Origin: Giesbergeria sp.
GTDB lineage: Bacteria > Pseudomonadota > Gammaproteobacteria > Burkholderiales > Burkholderiaceae_C
DNA: 8,847 bases
Assembly: GCA_030690515.1 (NCBI GenBank)
Contig: JAUYGP010000283.1
Span: 1-8,847 of the forward strand
Reading direction: 5' to 3'
The notes under the pieces are model-generated. The model saw only the letters and a list, made by a program, of their open reading frames with translations, searched no databases and had not been told where the DNA came from. A program made the position numbers and the translations under genes. Position 1 is the first letter of the stretch; the number at the start of each line of letters is the position of its first letter. Shown here in pieces: positions 1 to 6,249 of the stretch.

Positions 1-127
1 TAAATAAGTTATCCCCCGTATAGATGCCATCCTGAAGACCAATACTATTAACCGCTTGCTGCACCCCCTGGATAAATCCAGTGGAATCTTTGAGGCCAAA
101 AAATTGTGACGTAAGATGGTTCGTCAT
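1..127 (-). CDS. N-terminal fragment of an unidentified protein, last visible gene of the sugar operon
   Basis: An open frame starts at the ATG at 127-125 and runs off the window edge after 42 codons without a stop. It begins MTNHLTSQFFGLKD and ends GIYTGDNLF. A purine-rich AAAAGGAAA lies about four bases before the ATG and fits a Shine-Dalgarno site. The start is only 14 bp after the stop of the SDR gene, so it is almost certainly in the same operon. GC is about 42%, like the adjoining half of the SDR gene and far below the rest of the operon. The YTGDNLF ending faintly recalls the N-terminal part of TylF/MycF-like sugar O-methyltransferases, which would suit the context, but this is memory only. 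I do not assign a function. Confidence 0.7.
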   Translation of the reverse strand, partial: MTNHLTSQFFGLKDSTGFIQGVQQAVNSIGLQDGIYTGDNLF

Positions 128-141
128 ACATTTCCTTTTAC

Positions 142-939
142 TTATTTCTTGATCGATACAGTGCGAAAATCCAGTTCGGAACGCGCACAAAATCCGAATT
201 CTTTTTCCATTTTTCCCACCTCAATTTCTGGAAAATGTTGTACCGGGGCATTCAATTCAACCGAAAAATCGCATCCAAAATTCTGCACCATCCAATGCAT
301 CCATTCTTTATGGGTTGTATTTTTCCCGCTTGCCAAATTGTAGATACTGGAACAACCTTTTACCGCAATAAGAAGGAGGCCTTCCATAACGTCATTGACA
401 TGAATATAGTCCTTGGTACTTTCTAGACTACTTTGCAGAAATATATGCCCCATGCGCGCACCATTCAAAAGCGACGCAATAAAATTTCCACTGGTGGGCT
501 CCATATCGGGCCCCACCACATTCGAAAGACGCACCACACGCACGCCCGGTCTGCCGCTGGCATGGCACAGGGACTCCCCGGCAAGTTTGCTCAGGTTGTA
601 CAAATGCGCAGGCTCTGCAGGGCACACTGTCAAAGGGGCATCCTCTTGGGTACTGGATCCACCCATGTATACCCGGGTGGACGATAGGTAGAGCAGCGAT
701 TCGAACTGTGCACGTTGCAACACATCAGCCAAAAAACCAACATGGGCCTCTACGGTTTCAAAAGGGCGTGTTCGGAAATCGGCCGTGAGACCCACGCAAT
801 AGAACACGTGGCCTAGCGGCCGGGAGAAGATCTCAACATCTCCCCGTGCGGGCGCCCAGACCGGGTATCCGCAGGAACGCAAATGCGCGACCAAATGGCT
901 TCCAACGTAGCCCGATGCTCCCAGCACAGTGAACATCAC
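142..939 (-). CDS. NAD(P)-dependent epimerase/dehydratase (extended SDR), possible nucleotide-sugar 4-ketoreductase
   Basis: The 265-residue product is an extended short-chain dehydrogenase/reductase. The cofactor motif GASGYVG lies at residues 8-14, the SST active-site stretch at 86-88, the catalytic YxxxK at Y114/K118 (YNLSK), RLSNVVGP at 137-144 and KDYIHVNDV near 176-184. The fold and cofactor use are secure from these motifs. In this operon the missing step is reduction of the 4-keto group of the CDP-sugar, so a TylC2-like or abequose-synthase-like ketoreductase role is my inference; a C4-epimerase is the alternative. The chosen GTG overlaps the upstream stop as GTGA and has GGGAG seven bases upstream; the ATG at 936-934, one codon later, is also possible. 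GC is about 59% over the cofactor half and about 41% over the substrate half (142-480), so the gene may be a mosaic. Confidence 0.88.
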   Translation of the reverse strand: MMFTVLGASGYVGSHLVAHLRSCGYPVWAPARGDVEIFSRPLGHVFYCVGLTADFRTRPFETVEAHVGFLADVLQRAQFESLLYLSSTRVYMGGSSTQEDAPLTVCPAEPAHLYNLSKLAGESLCHASGRPGVRVVRLSNVVGPDMEPTSGNFIASLLNGARMGHIFLQSSLESTKDYIHVNDVMEGLLLIAVKGCSSIYNLASGKNTTHKEWMHWMVQNFGCDFSVELNAPVQHFPEIEVGKMEKEFGFCARSELDFRTVSIKK

Positions 940-1424
940 TGGCGCACTCCCGTAGCCTTCAGCGGCTGTCCGGCATAGACGGTGTAGGCCAGCAGTTCAC
1001 CGCGAACGATGGAACCAGCCCCCACTACGCAGCCTTGGCGCAATACAGCGCCATCGAGCAAGACGCAATTGGCACCAATCCACACATCGTCCTCAATCAC
1101 GATGCCGCCCTTGCTGGGTAGAAAGCCCTGCTCTCGAATGCGTCGGCTACGCTCGGCATAGGCGTGATTCACTGGCGCAAATGTGCAGTTGGCCGCAATG
1201 GCCACATCATTTCCGATGCGTATGCCGTTGCCGGTGTAGAGCACGCAACCCGCGTTGACAACCACACGCTCGCCCACCACCAGGTCGCCGTGGCCGCCTG
1301 CGGGCTTGATTTTGACGAAGCTGTCGATCACGGACTGTGCCCCCACCACAATGCGGGTCCCTCGCACCGAGTCTTCAATATCTGCGAACCGCGATATCTG
1401 GGCTGTGGCATGAATCTCGATCAT
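936..1424 (-). CDS. hexapeptide-repeat acyltransferase (left-handed beta-helix), probable sugar O-acetyltransferase
   Basis: The 162-residue product has the imperfect hexapeptide pattern of left-handed parallel beta-helix acyltransferases. Isoleucine/valine-led turns run through VVGERVVVNAGCV, IRIGNDVAIAANC and IEDDVWIGANCVLLDGA, and the protein ends with the typical AGQPLKATGVR. The NHAY segment (about residue 88) carries the histidine usually placed at the acceptor hydroxyl or amine. It resembles WbbJ/maltose-acetyltransferase-type enzymes that move acetyl from acetyl-CoA to a sugar. In this operon it probably acetylates the finished sugar or the glycan, but the acceptor cannot be read from sequence. 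The ATG at 1424 shares one base with the stop of the methyltransferase gene (TGATG) and has GGAGG seven bases upstream, which favours it over the TTG one codon earlier. Confidence 0.9.
   Translation of the reverse strand: MIEIHATAQISRFADIEDSVRGTRIVVGAQSVIDSFVKIKPAGGHGDLVVGERVVVNAGCVLYTGNGIRIGNDVAIAANCTFAPVNHAYAERSRRIREQGFLPSKGGIVIEDDVWIGANCVLLDGAVLRQGCVVGAGSIVRGELLAYTVYAGQPLKATGVRQ
947..951 (-). promoter_or_regulatory. ribosome binding site of the SDR gene
   Basis: On the minus strand GGGAG lies seven bases before the GTG at 939-937 and ten before the ATG at 936-934. The seven-base spacing matches the other junctions of this operon, which is why the GTG was preferred. Confidence 0.55.
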
Positions 1425-2665
1425 CAAAACACCTCCAGCCGCGGCACCGCCGTGACCAGCTTCCCGCCCCAGTCCCGCACGTATTCCAGCTGCATTGCCA
1501 CCTCCTCCCGCAGGTTCCAGGGCAGGATCAACACATAGTCGGGCCGATGGGCGCGCAAATACGCCTCGTCCACCACCGGGATGCGACTGCCAGGCAAAAA
1601 CCGGCCTTGCTTGGCGGGGTTCTTGTCCACCACGTAAGGCAGCAGATCTGGCCGCACGCCAGCAAAGTTGAGCAAGGTGTTGCCTTTAGCGGCGGCACCA
1701 TAAGCGCCTACGCGCAAGCCATCGGCCTGGCATTGCAGAAAAAATGTGAGCAGCTCACGCTTGACCCGTATGGCTTGGGATTGAAAATCTCTATAAAAAC
1801 CTGCGCCATGCATGCCCGCCGCAGCCTCTTCGGCAAGCAGCGCGCGCACCTGCGCGGCGCCCTGGAGGGTGGCGTAGGGGTGCGGGACAACATCGGCACG
1901 CCCGGCAAACACCCGCAGGCTGCCACCATGCGTGGGCAGTTCCTGCACATCCAGCACCGCAAGGCCATTGGCGGCAAAGATGCGCTGCACCGCAGTGAGC
2001 GACAAATACGAGTAATGCTCATGGTAGGCCGTGTCGAACTGGCAGCCCTGCACCATGCGCAGCAAGTTCGGAAACTCGAAGGTCGCTATGCCATGGGGCT
2101 TGAGCAGTCGCGCGAAGCCCTCCACAAAATCGTTGATGTCGGGCACATGCGCCAGCACATTGTTGGCCACCATCAGGTCGGCTTGGCGACCATCGGCCGC
2201 CAGTTCCTCGGCCAGTGCCACGCCAAAAAACCGCTCCACCACCACGATGCCTTTGGCGCGCGCCGCCGCAGCGGTGCTGGCGGTGGGCTCGATGCCGTAG
2301 CACGGTATGCCTGCCGCCTGCACGTATTGCAGCAAGTAGCCGTCGTTGGAAGCAACCTCCACCACCAGGCTGCGCTTGTCCAGCCTCAGACGGTCGCGCA
2401 TGGCCTGCACATAGGCCTGCGCATGGGCGAGCCACGAAGAAGAAAACGAGCTGAAGTAGGCGTAGTCGTCAGTGAACAGCGCCTCGCGTCCAGCGTGGTC
2501 TTCGGTTTGCACCAGCCAGCAGGATTCGCACACCAAGAGGCGCAGCGGAAACCAGGTTTCCGGCGCACGCAGGGCGGCTTCGCTCAGGTAGGCATTGGAC
2601 GGCGGAGCGCTGCCCAGGTCCAGGAACGGCAGTTGCAGCACGCTGCCGCAGTGTCGGCACTTCAC
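1424..2665 (-). CDS. SAM-dependent sugar C-methyltransferase (TylC3/NovU-type, three-domain)
   Basis: This 413-residue protein has the full layout of the NDP-4-keto-sugar C-methyltransferase family. An N-terminal zinc-binding module has CxxC pairs at C3/C6 and C46/C49. The SAM-binding core carries VVEVASNDGYLL (101-112). The catalytic segment YHEHYSY (214-220) is followed by THGGSLR (245-251). A C-terminal Rossmann-like domain has GAYGAAAKGNT near 297 and LPWNLREE near the end. In the related TylC3/TcaB9 enzymes the Tyr and His of the YHEH segment help deprotonate C3 next to the 4-keto group, and the methyl is added there. The substrate is presumably the CDP-4-keto-6-deoxyhexose made by the two upstream enzymes. 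The GTG start overlaps the epimerase stop (GTGA) and has AAGGAG seven bases upstream. The family normally starts at this CxxC module, which supports the start. Confidence 0.93.
   Translation of the reverse strand: MKCRHCGSVLQLPFLDLGSAPPSNAYLSEAALRAPETWFPLRLLVCESCWLVQTEDHAGREALFTDDYAYFSSFSSSWLAHAQAYVQAMRDRLRLDKRSLVVEVASNDGYLLQYVQAAGIPCYGIEPTASTAAAARAKGIVVVERFFGVALAEELAADGRQADLMVANNVLAHVPDINDFVEGFARLLKPHGIATFEFPNLLRMVQGCQFDTAYHEHYSYLSLTAVQRIFAANGLAVLDVQELPTHGGSLRVFAGRADVVPHPYATLQGAAQVRALLAEEAAAGMHGAGFYRDFQSQAIRVKRELLTFFLQCQADGLRVGAYGAAAKGNTLLNFAGVRPDLLPYVVDKNPAKQGRFLPGSRIPVVDEAYLRAHRPDYVLILPWNLREEVAMQLEYVRDWGGKLVTAVPRLEVF
1432..1436 (-). promoter_or_regulatory. ribosome binding site deciding the acyltransferase start
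   Basis: GGAGG on the minus strand sits seven bases before the ATG at 1424-1422 but only four before the TTG at 1427-1425. This points to the ATG, which forms a TGATG overlap with the upstream stop. Confidence 0.7.
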
Positions 2666-3222
2666 AAGCGCACTCCTTCAAAATCATCGGGCAGCAGCGC
2701 TTGGCCCGCATCGCGCGGCGACAGGCTCCCTACCGGCAGGGGCCAGGCAATGCCCAGGCGTGGATCGAGCGGGTGAAGCCCCGCCTCGGCCGTAGGCGTG
2801 TAGGCAGTCGAGTGGCAGTACAACAACGCCGCGTGGTCGCAGAGCGCCTGAAAGCCGTGTGCGAAGCCCGGCGGGATGAGCAGAGCACAACCGTTGTCAG
2901 CCGACAGGCGCTCGGCGTGCCACTGCAGGAAGGTGGGCGAGCCGTGGCGCAGGTCAACGGCCACGTCCCAGACTTCGCCGTGCAGGCAGCTCACCAGTTT
3001 CATTTCGGCATGGGGCGGACGTTGGTAGTGCATGCCGCGCAGGCTGCCGCGCTGGTCGGTGTGGCTGTGGTTGATCTGTGCCACAGGGGCAGCCCAACCA
3101 GCGGCCGCCAACTCGTGCATGCAGAACAGGCGCTCGAAAAATCCCCGCTCGTCTGCCGCGCGCTGGCGCTGCACCCGGAACAGGCCGCGCAGCGGCAACG
3201 GAGACAGGGCCAGCCGGCTCAC
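2662..3222 (-). CDS. NDP-4-keto-6-deoxyhexose 3,5- (or 5-) epimerase, RmlC family
   Basis: The 186-residue product is a cupin-fold epimerase of the RmlC/TylK family. The signature RGSLRGMHYQ lies at 58-67, with H65 in the place of the catalytic base. K75 follows in EMKLVSCLHGEVWDVAVDLR, then IPPGFAHGF (116-124) and YTPTAEAGLHPLDP near 141-154. Length and motif order are normal. The operon contains a CDP-glucose route rather than rmlA/B/D, so the substrate is more likely CDP-4-keto-6-deoxyglucose or its C-methylated form than dTDP-4-keto-rhamnose precursors. Whether one or both carbons are epimerised cannot be told. The GTG at 3222 overlaps the rfbG stop as GTGA and has GGAGG seven bases upstream. 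An ATG at 3258 would add 12 residues unlike the family, so I rejected it. Confidence 0.9.
   Translation of the reverse strand: MSRLALSPLPLRGLFRVQRQRAADERGFFERLFCMHELAAAGWAAPVAQINHSHTDQRGSLRGMHYQRPPHAEMKLVSCLHGEVWDVAVDLRHGSPTFLQWHAERLSADNGCALLIPPGFAHGFQALCDHAALLYCHSTAYTPTAEAGLHPLDPRLGIAWPLPVGSLSPRDAGQALLPDDFEGVRL
2673..2678 (-). promoter_or_regulatory. ribosome binding site supporting the GTG start of the C-methyltransferase
   Basis: AAGGAG on the minus strand lies seven bases before the GTG at 2665-2663. It is the strongest Shine-Dalgarno match near this start and lies inside the end of the upstream epimerase gene. Confidence 0.7.
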
Positions 3223-4283
3223 GCTTGTGCCTCCCAGGCCGCAATATCGGCCAGGCACAAGTCGCGTGCGTCGGCACCGGCGTGCTGCTGACGGTACCAG
3301 TCCATGGTGCGGGTGACTGCGGTGTCCAGCGGCCAGCGCGGGGCAATGCCCAGGGCCCTGCGGGCGTGGGCGGTCTCCAAAGCAAGCCAGCCCGCTTCAT
3401 GCGGCCCTTCACTACTATTTTCATAGCTGGCAGCGCTTGATGGATAAGCGCCAGAAGCCATTTTGACTACATTTTTTACAGTGGCCGCCTCGTGTGGAAG
3501 CGGGCCAAAGTTGTACGCCCCAGCCAATGCAGGCTGCTCCCACAGGCTTTGCGCCAAGCGGAGATAGGCTGCCAGCGGCTCCAGCACATGCTGCCACGGG
3601 CGGGTGGCCTGGGGGCGGCGGATGTGCAAGGTCTGCCCGGCTTCCCAGGCGCGCACGGCATCGGGCAGGAGGCGGTCTTGCGCCCAGTCGCCTCCGCCGA
3701 TCACGTTGCCAGCACGTGCCGTGGCCACGGCCACGCCCTGCGCTGCCAAAAAAGCATCGCGGTAGCTGGCGGTGACCAGCTCGGCCGCGGCCTTGCTGGC
3801 GCTGTACGGGTCGTGGCCACCGAGTGCATCATCCTCACGGTAGGGGTAGGCCCATTCGCGGTTGCGGTAGACCTTGTCGGTAGTGACCACCACGGCGACG
3901 CGCACCCCGGCCAAACCGCGCAGGGCGTCGAGCAGGTGGGCGGTGCCCATGACATTGGTGGCAAAGGTCTCCAGCGGCGCCGCATAACTGGGGCGCACGA
4001 GAGCCTGCGCGGCCAGATGCAGCGCAATCTCGGGCTGGGCAGCACGAACGCCGTCGGCCAAAGCCTGGGCGTTGCGCACATCGCAAAAATGGCTATCGAT
4101 ACCCTTATCCACCTGGGCCAACGTAAAAAGGCTGGGATCGGTGGCGGGCGGTAGTGAAATACCCGTGACATGCGCGCCCAGGCGCTGCAACCACAGCGCC
4201 AGCCAAGCGCCCTTGAAACCGGTGTGGCCTGTGAGCAACACACGTTTTCCGCGCCAGAAGTCGGGTTCGGGACGCATGCTCAC
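3219..4283 (-). CDS. rfbG: CDP-glucose 4,6-dehydratase
   Basis: The product is an extended SDR that converts CDP-glucose to CDP-4-keto-6-deoxyglucose, the branch point for many bacterial surface deoxysugars. Visible landmarks are GHTGFKG (19-25, NAD binding), LHLAAQALVRPSY (88-100), the active-site TTDKVY (134-139), YxxxK at Y160/K164, AGNVIGGGDW (191-200) and RPWQHVLEP (228-236). The GxTGFKG, NVIGGGDW and RPWQHVLEP motifs separate it from dTDP-glucose dehydratases. The GTG at 4283 overlaps the rfbF stop (GTGA) and has GGA seven bases upstream, giving 354 residues; an ATG at 4277 (352 residues) is a close alternative. Residues about 270-292 are encoded by a 40%-GC palindromic stretch unlike the rest of the gene, listed separately. 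The frame stays open through it. Confidence 0.95.
   Translation of the reverse strand: MSMRPEPDFWRGKRVLLTGHTGFKGAWLALWLQRLGAHVTGISLPPATDPSLFTLAQVDKGIDSHFCDVRNAQALADGVRAAQPEIALHLAAQALVRPSYAAPLETFATNVMGTAHLLDALRGLAGVRVAVVVTTDKVYRNREWAYPYREDDALGGHDPYSASKAAAELVTASYRDAFLAAQGVAVATARAGNVIGGGDWAQDRLLPDAVRAWEAGQTLHIRRPQATRPWQHVLEPLAAYLRLAQSLWEQPALAGAYNFGPLPHEAATVKNVVKMASGAYPSSAASYENSSEGPHEAGWLALETAHARRALGIAPRWPLDTAVTRTMDWYRQQHAGADARDLCLADIAAWEAQA
3230..3234 (-). promoter_or_regulatory. ribosome binding site deciding the epimerase start
   Basis: GGAGG on the minus strand lies seven bases before the GTG at 3222-3220, which overlaps the rfbG stop by four bases. No comparable site precedes the ATG at 3258. 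The site therefore shortens the epimerase by 12 residues relative to the longest open frame. Confidence 0.75.
3411..3472. repeat. AT-rich palindromic repeat element inside the rfbG coding sequence
   Basis: The stretch 3411-3480 is 40% GC (28 of 70) within a gene of roughly 65% GC. Its core is an imperfect hairpin: CTGGCAGCGCTT (3427-3438), a seven-base loop GATGGAT, and AAGCGCCAG (3446-3454). This gives nine paired bases with a three-base bulge. The flanks are ACTACTATTTTCATAG on one side and AAGCCATTTTGACTAC on the other. From memory, near-identical palindromes with the GCGCTTGATGGATAAGCGC core occur many times between genes in Comamonadaceae genomes. I cannot confirm this here. No other convincing copy is in the window. 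Read on the minus strand it encodes the in-frame peptide KMASGAYPSSAASYENSS of the dehydratase. Element limits are approximate. Confidence 0.6.
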
Positions 4284-5050
4284 CAGCATTTCCAGGGGGC
4301 GTGGCCTGTTTGCCACAGTTCTTCCAGCAGGTTCTTTTCGCGCAGGGTGTCCATGGGCTGCCAGAACCCGGTGTGCTCAAACGCGCGCAGCTGGTCGGTC
4401 TGGGCCAGCCGGGCCATCGGTTCGATCTCCCAGCTGGTGGCGTCGCCCTCGATATGGCCAATCACCTCGGGTTGCAGCACAAAAAAGCCACCATTGATCC
4501 AGCCTCCATCACCGCGCGGTTTTTCTTCAAACCCGGCCACAGCATCACCGTTGCGTACCAGCGCGCCGTAGCGGCCCGGAGGCTGAACCGCCGTGACGGT
4601 CGCCAAACGGCCATGCTGGCGATGGAAGGCGAATTGCGCTGCCATGTCCAGGTCCGCAACGCCGTCGCCATAGGTAAAACAGAACGGCTCGCCTGCGGGT
4701 AGATATTCCTGCACCCGACGCAGCCGCCCGCCAGTCATGGTGTTCTCGCCCGTGTCCACCAGGGTGACGCGCCAGGGCTCGGCATGGCGGTGGTGCACTT
4801 CCATCTGGTTTTCGCGCATATCGAAGGTCACATCGGACATATGCAGGAAGTAGTTGGCGAAATACTCCTTGATGACATAGCCGCGGTAGCCCAGGCAGAT
4901 GATGAAATCGTTCACGCCGTGGGCGGCGTACATCTTCATGATGTGCCAAAGAATAGGTCGCCCACCCACCTCGATCATGGGTTTGGGTCGCAGGTGCGAC
5001 TCTTCCGAGATGCGGGTACCCAGCCCCCCCGCGAGCAGAACAGCTTTCAT
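4280..5050 (-). CDS. rfbF: glucose-1-phosphate cytidylyltransferase
   Basis: The 256-residue product makes CDP-glucose from glucose-1-phosphate and CTP, the first committed step of CDP-deoxysugar synthesis. It opens MKAVLLAGGLGTR with the GGxGTR nucleotide-binding loop (8-13) and the conserved KPM (23-25). YGDGVADLD (127-135) supplies the metal-binding aspartate region, followed by GFEEKPRG (173-180) and NGGFFV (186-191). The end, MDTLREKNLLEELWQTGHAPWKCW (from 233), is typical of the family, and the length matches the usual 257. The ATG at 5050 was chosen because the family starts at this motif; an open frame from 5167 would add 39 unrelated residues. No good Shine-Dalgarno site precedes it (GTGCCT abuts the ATG). 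It is the first gene of the visible operon and diverges from motA. Confidence 0.95.
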   Translation of the reverse strand: MKAVLLAGGLGTRISEESHLRPKPMIEVGGRPILWHIMKMYAAHGVNDFIICLGYRGYVIKEYFANYFLHMSDVTFDMRENQMEVHHRHAEPWRVTLVDTGENTMTGGRLRRVQEYLPAGEPFCFTYGDGVADLDMAAQFAFHRQHGRLATVTAVQPPGRYGALVRNGDAVAGFEEKPRGDGGWINGGFFVLQPEVIGHIEGDATSWEIEPMARLAQTDQLRAFEHTGFWQPMDTLREKNLLEELWQTGHAPWKCW

Positions 5051-5376
5051 AGGCACAGCATATTTCAGTATCCCCGCCTGAAAAAGAGGAACTCCCGCCA
5101 AATGCCCCCGCAAACCGGCAGATCGGGCTGCCAGGCACCCCAATACCCCAAGATATCCGTCGTTCACGCTTTACTTGAACGCTTCATTTGCCCGTAATCC
5201 GATACATTTATAGCCACGAGCCTATCGACCTTGGATCGCCTAACCCGGAAGTGGACTGCTGCGGCACATTTGTAGCCACCGATTTTCAACACCGACAGGC
5301 GCCTTGAGAAGACTCCATCATTCCGTGCTAATCCACTGCACACACCCGTTCAACCGCCGCACATCCTCATCAAAGC
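5051..5376. promoter_or_regulatory. divergent intergenic region between rfbF and motA
   Basis: These 326 bases separate two divergent operons and must hold both promoters unless the operons are read from elsewhere. I see no gene in them. A direct repeat lies at 5204-5217 and 5266-5279. On the minus strand the first copy contains TATAAA (5212-5207), a possible -10 box for the sugar operon, but without a good -35. On the plus strand TTGAAC (5175-5180) could be a -35 box for motA, with no convincing -10 at 17 bases. No clear sigma-28 pattern (TAAA, spacer, GCCGATAA) was found. A short hairpin GGCAG-ATCGGG-CTGCC lies near 5117-5132. Neither rfbF nor motA has a recognisable Shine-Dalgarno site. 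Confidence 0.4.
5204..5279. repeat. pair of near-identical 14-bp direct repeats upstream of motA
   Basis: ACATTTATAGCCAC (5204-5217) recurs as ACATTTGTAGCCAC (5266-5279) with one mismatch and a start-to-start distance of 62 bp, close to six helical turns. The flanks do not match, so the repeat ends sharply. Position in a divergent promoter region suggests a regulator binding site, but no known operator is recognised. Confidence 0.45.
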
Positions 5377-6237
5377 ATGTTTGTCATCATCGGTTACGTC
5401 GTCGCCTTCGGTTGCATTTTCGGTGTGTACGTCGTGCATGGCGGCAACATTGCCGTGATCCTGAAGGCGCTTCCTTTCGAGATCATTACCATTCTGGGCG
5501 GAGCACTTGGCGCCTTCGTGGTCAACAACCAGCCCAAGGTCCTCAAGGCCACCATGGCGGCGATTCCCATGGCGCTCAAGGGTTCCAAATACACCAAAGC
5601 GCGGTATCTGGAGCTTATGGCCATGCTCTATGACATCCTGCAGAAGGCGCGCAAGGAAGGACTGATGGCCATCGAAAAGGACGTCGAAGCGCCGCACGAG
5701 TCCGAAATCTTCAAAAAATACCCCACAGTGGGCTCGGATCACCACGTGATTGAGTTCACCACCGACTATTTGCGCATGATGGTGTCAGGCAACCTCAACT
5801 CTCACGAAATTGAAGCCCTGATGGACAGCGAAATAGATACGCACCACCAGGAGGCCCATGCCCCGGTCGCCGCACTGGCCCGCCTGGCGGGCGCACTGCC
5901 CGCCTTCGGCATCATTGCCGCCGTGCTGGGGGTGGTGAACACCATGGGCTCCGTGGGGCAGCCGCCCTCCGTACTGGGCGGCATGATTGGTTCCGCCCTC
6001 GTGGGCACCTTCCTGGGAATTTTGCTGGCCTATGGCGTCGTGGAACCCCTGGGGGGCCTGGTCGAACAAAAAACCGAAGATGCCTCCAAGGAACTGCTGT
6101 GCATCAAATCCACCCTGCTGGCCAGCATGCAAGGCTACAACCCAGCCACGGCGATTGAATTCGGTCGCAAAGTGCTCTTCTCAGGCGACCGCCCCAGCTT
6201 CATTGAACTGGAGAGCTATGTGAAGGGCAAGAAATAG
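5377..6237 (+). CDS. motA: flagellar motor stator protein MotA
   Basis: MotA is the inner-membrane stator subunit that, with MotB, forms the proton channel and drives the rotor. The 286-residue product has the expected four membrane segments: about 2-20, 34-51, 172-191 and 200-222. A large cytoplasmic loop lies between segments two and three. The rotor-contacting charges appear as R92 and E100 in ARKEGLMAIEKDVE (E. coli R90 and E98). The torque prolines appear as P175 (ALPAFG) and P224 (VEPLGG), matching E. coli P173 and P222. Length fits the proton-type MotA family. The ATG at 5377 starts directly at the first membrane segment as in homologues, though no Shine-Dalgarno site is obvious. It is followed by motB after 12 bases and is clearly co-transcribed. 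Confidence 0.97.
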   Translation: MFVIIGYVVAFGCIFGVYVVHGGNIAVILKALPFEIITILGGALGAFVVNNQPKVLKATMAAIPMALKGSKYTKARYLELMAMLYDILQKARKEGLMAIEKDVEAPHESEIFKKYPTVGSDHHVIEFTTDYLRMMVSGNLNSHEIEALMDSEIDTHHQEAHAPVAALARLAGALPAFGIIAAVLGVVNTMGSVGQPPSVLGGMIGSALVGTFLGILLAYGVVEPLGGLVEQKTEDASKELLCIKSTLLASMQGYNPATAIEFGRKVLFSGDRPSFIELESYVKGKK

Positions 6238-6249
6238 GCACGCGCCCCC

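Noticed and set aside
1337..2776. 479-codon open frame on the plus strand
   Set aside because: It lies antisense to the C-methyltransferase gene, whose motifs are unmistakable. Its own translation is low-complexity (H, R, Q, G rich) with no family signature, as expected of a shadow frame in high-GC DNA.
3492..4154. 220-codon open frame on the plus strand
   Set aside because: It is antisense to rfbG, shows no motif and has no ribosome site or neighbour to support it.
4284..4316. Longer rfbG start at the ATG at 4316
   Set aside because: It would overlap rfbF by 37 bases without a ribosome site; the GTG at 4283 fits the GTGA pattern of the operon.
5051..5167. Longer rfbF start giving 39 extra residues
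   Set aside because: The family begins at MKAVLLAGGLGTR. The extension has no homologous look and would run into the intergenic region.
5168..5376. Sigma-28 promoter for motA
   Set aside because: ATCCGATACA and ACCGATTT resemble the -10 GCCGATAA, but neither has a TAAA element at the proper distance.
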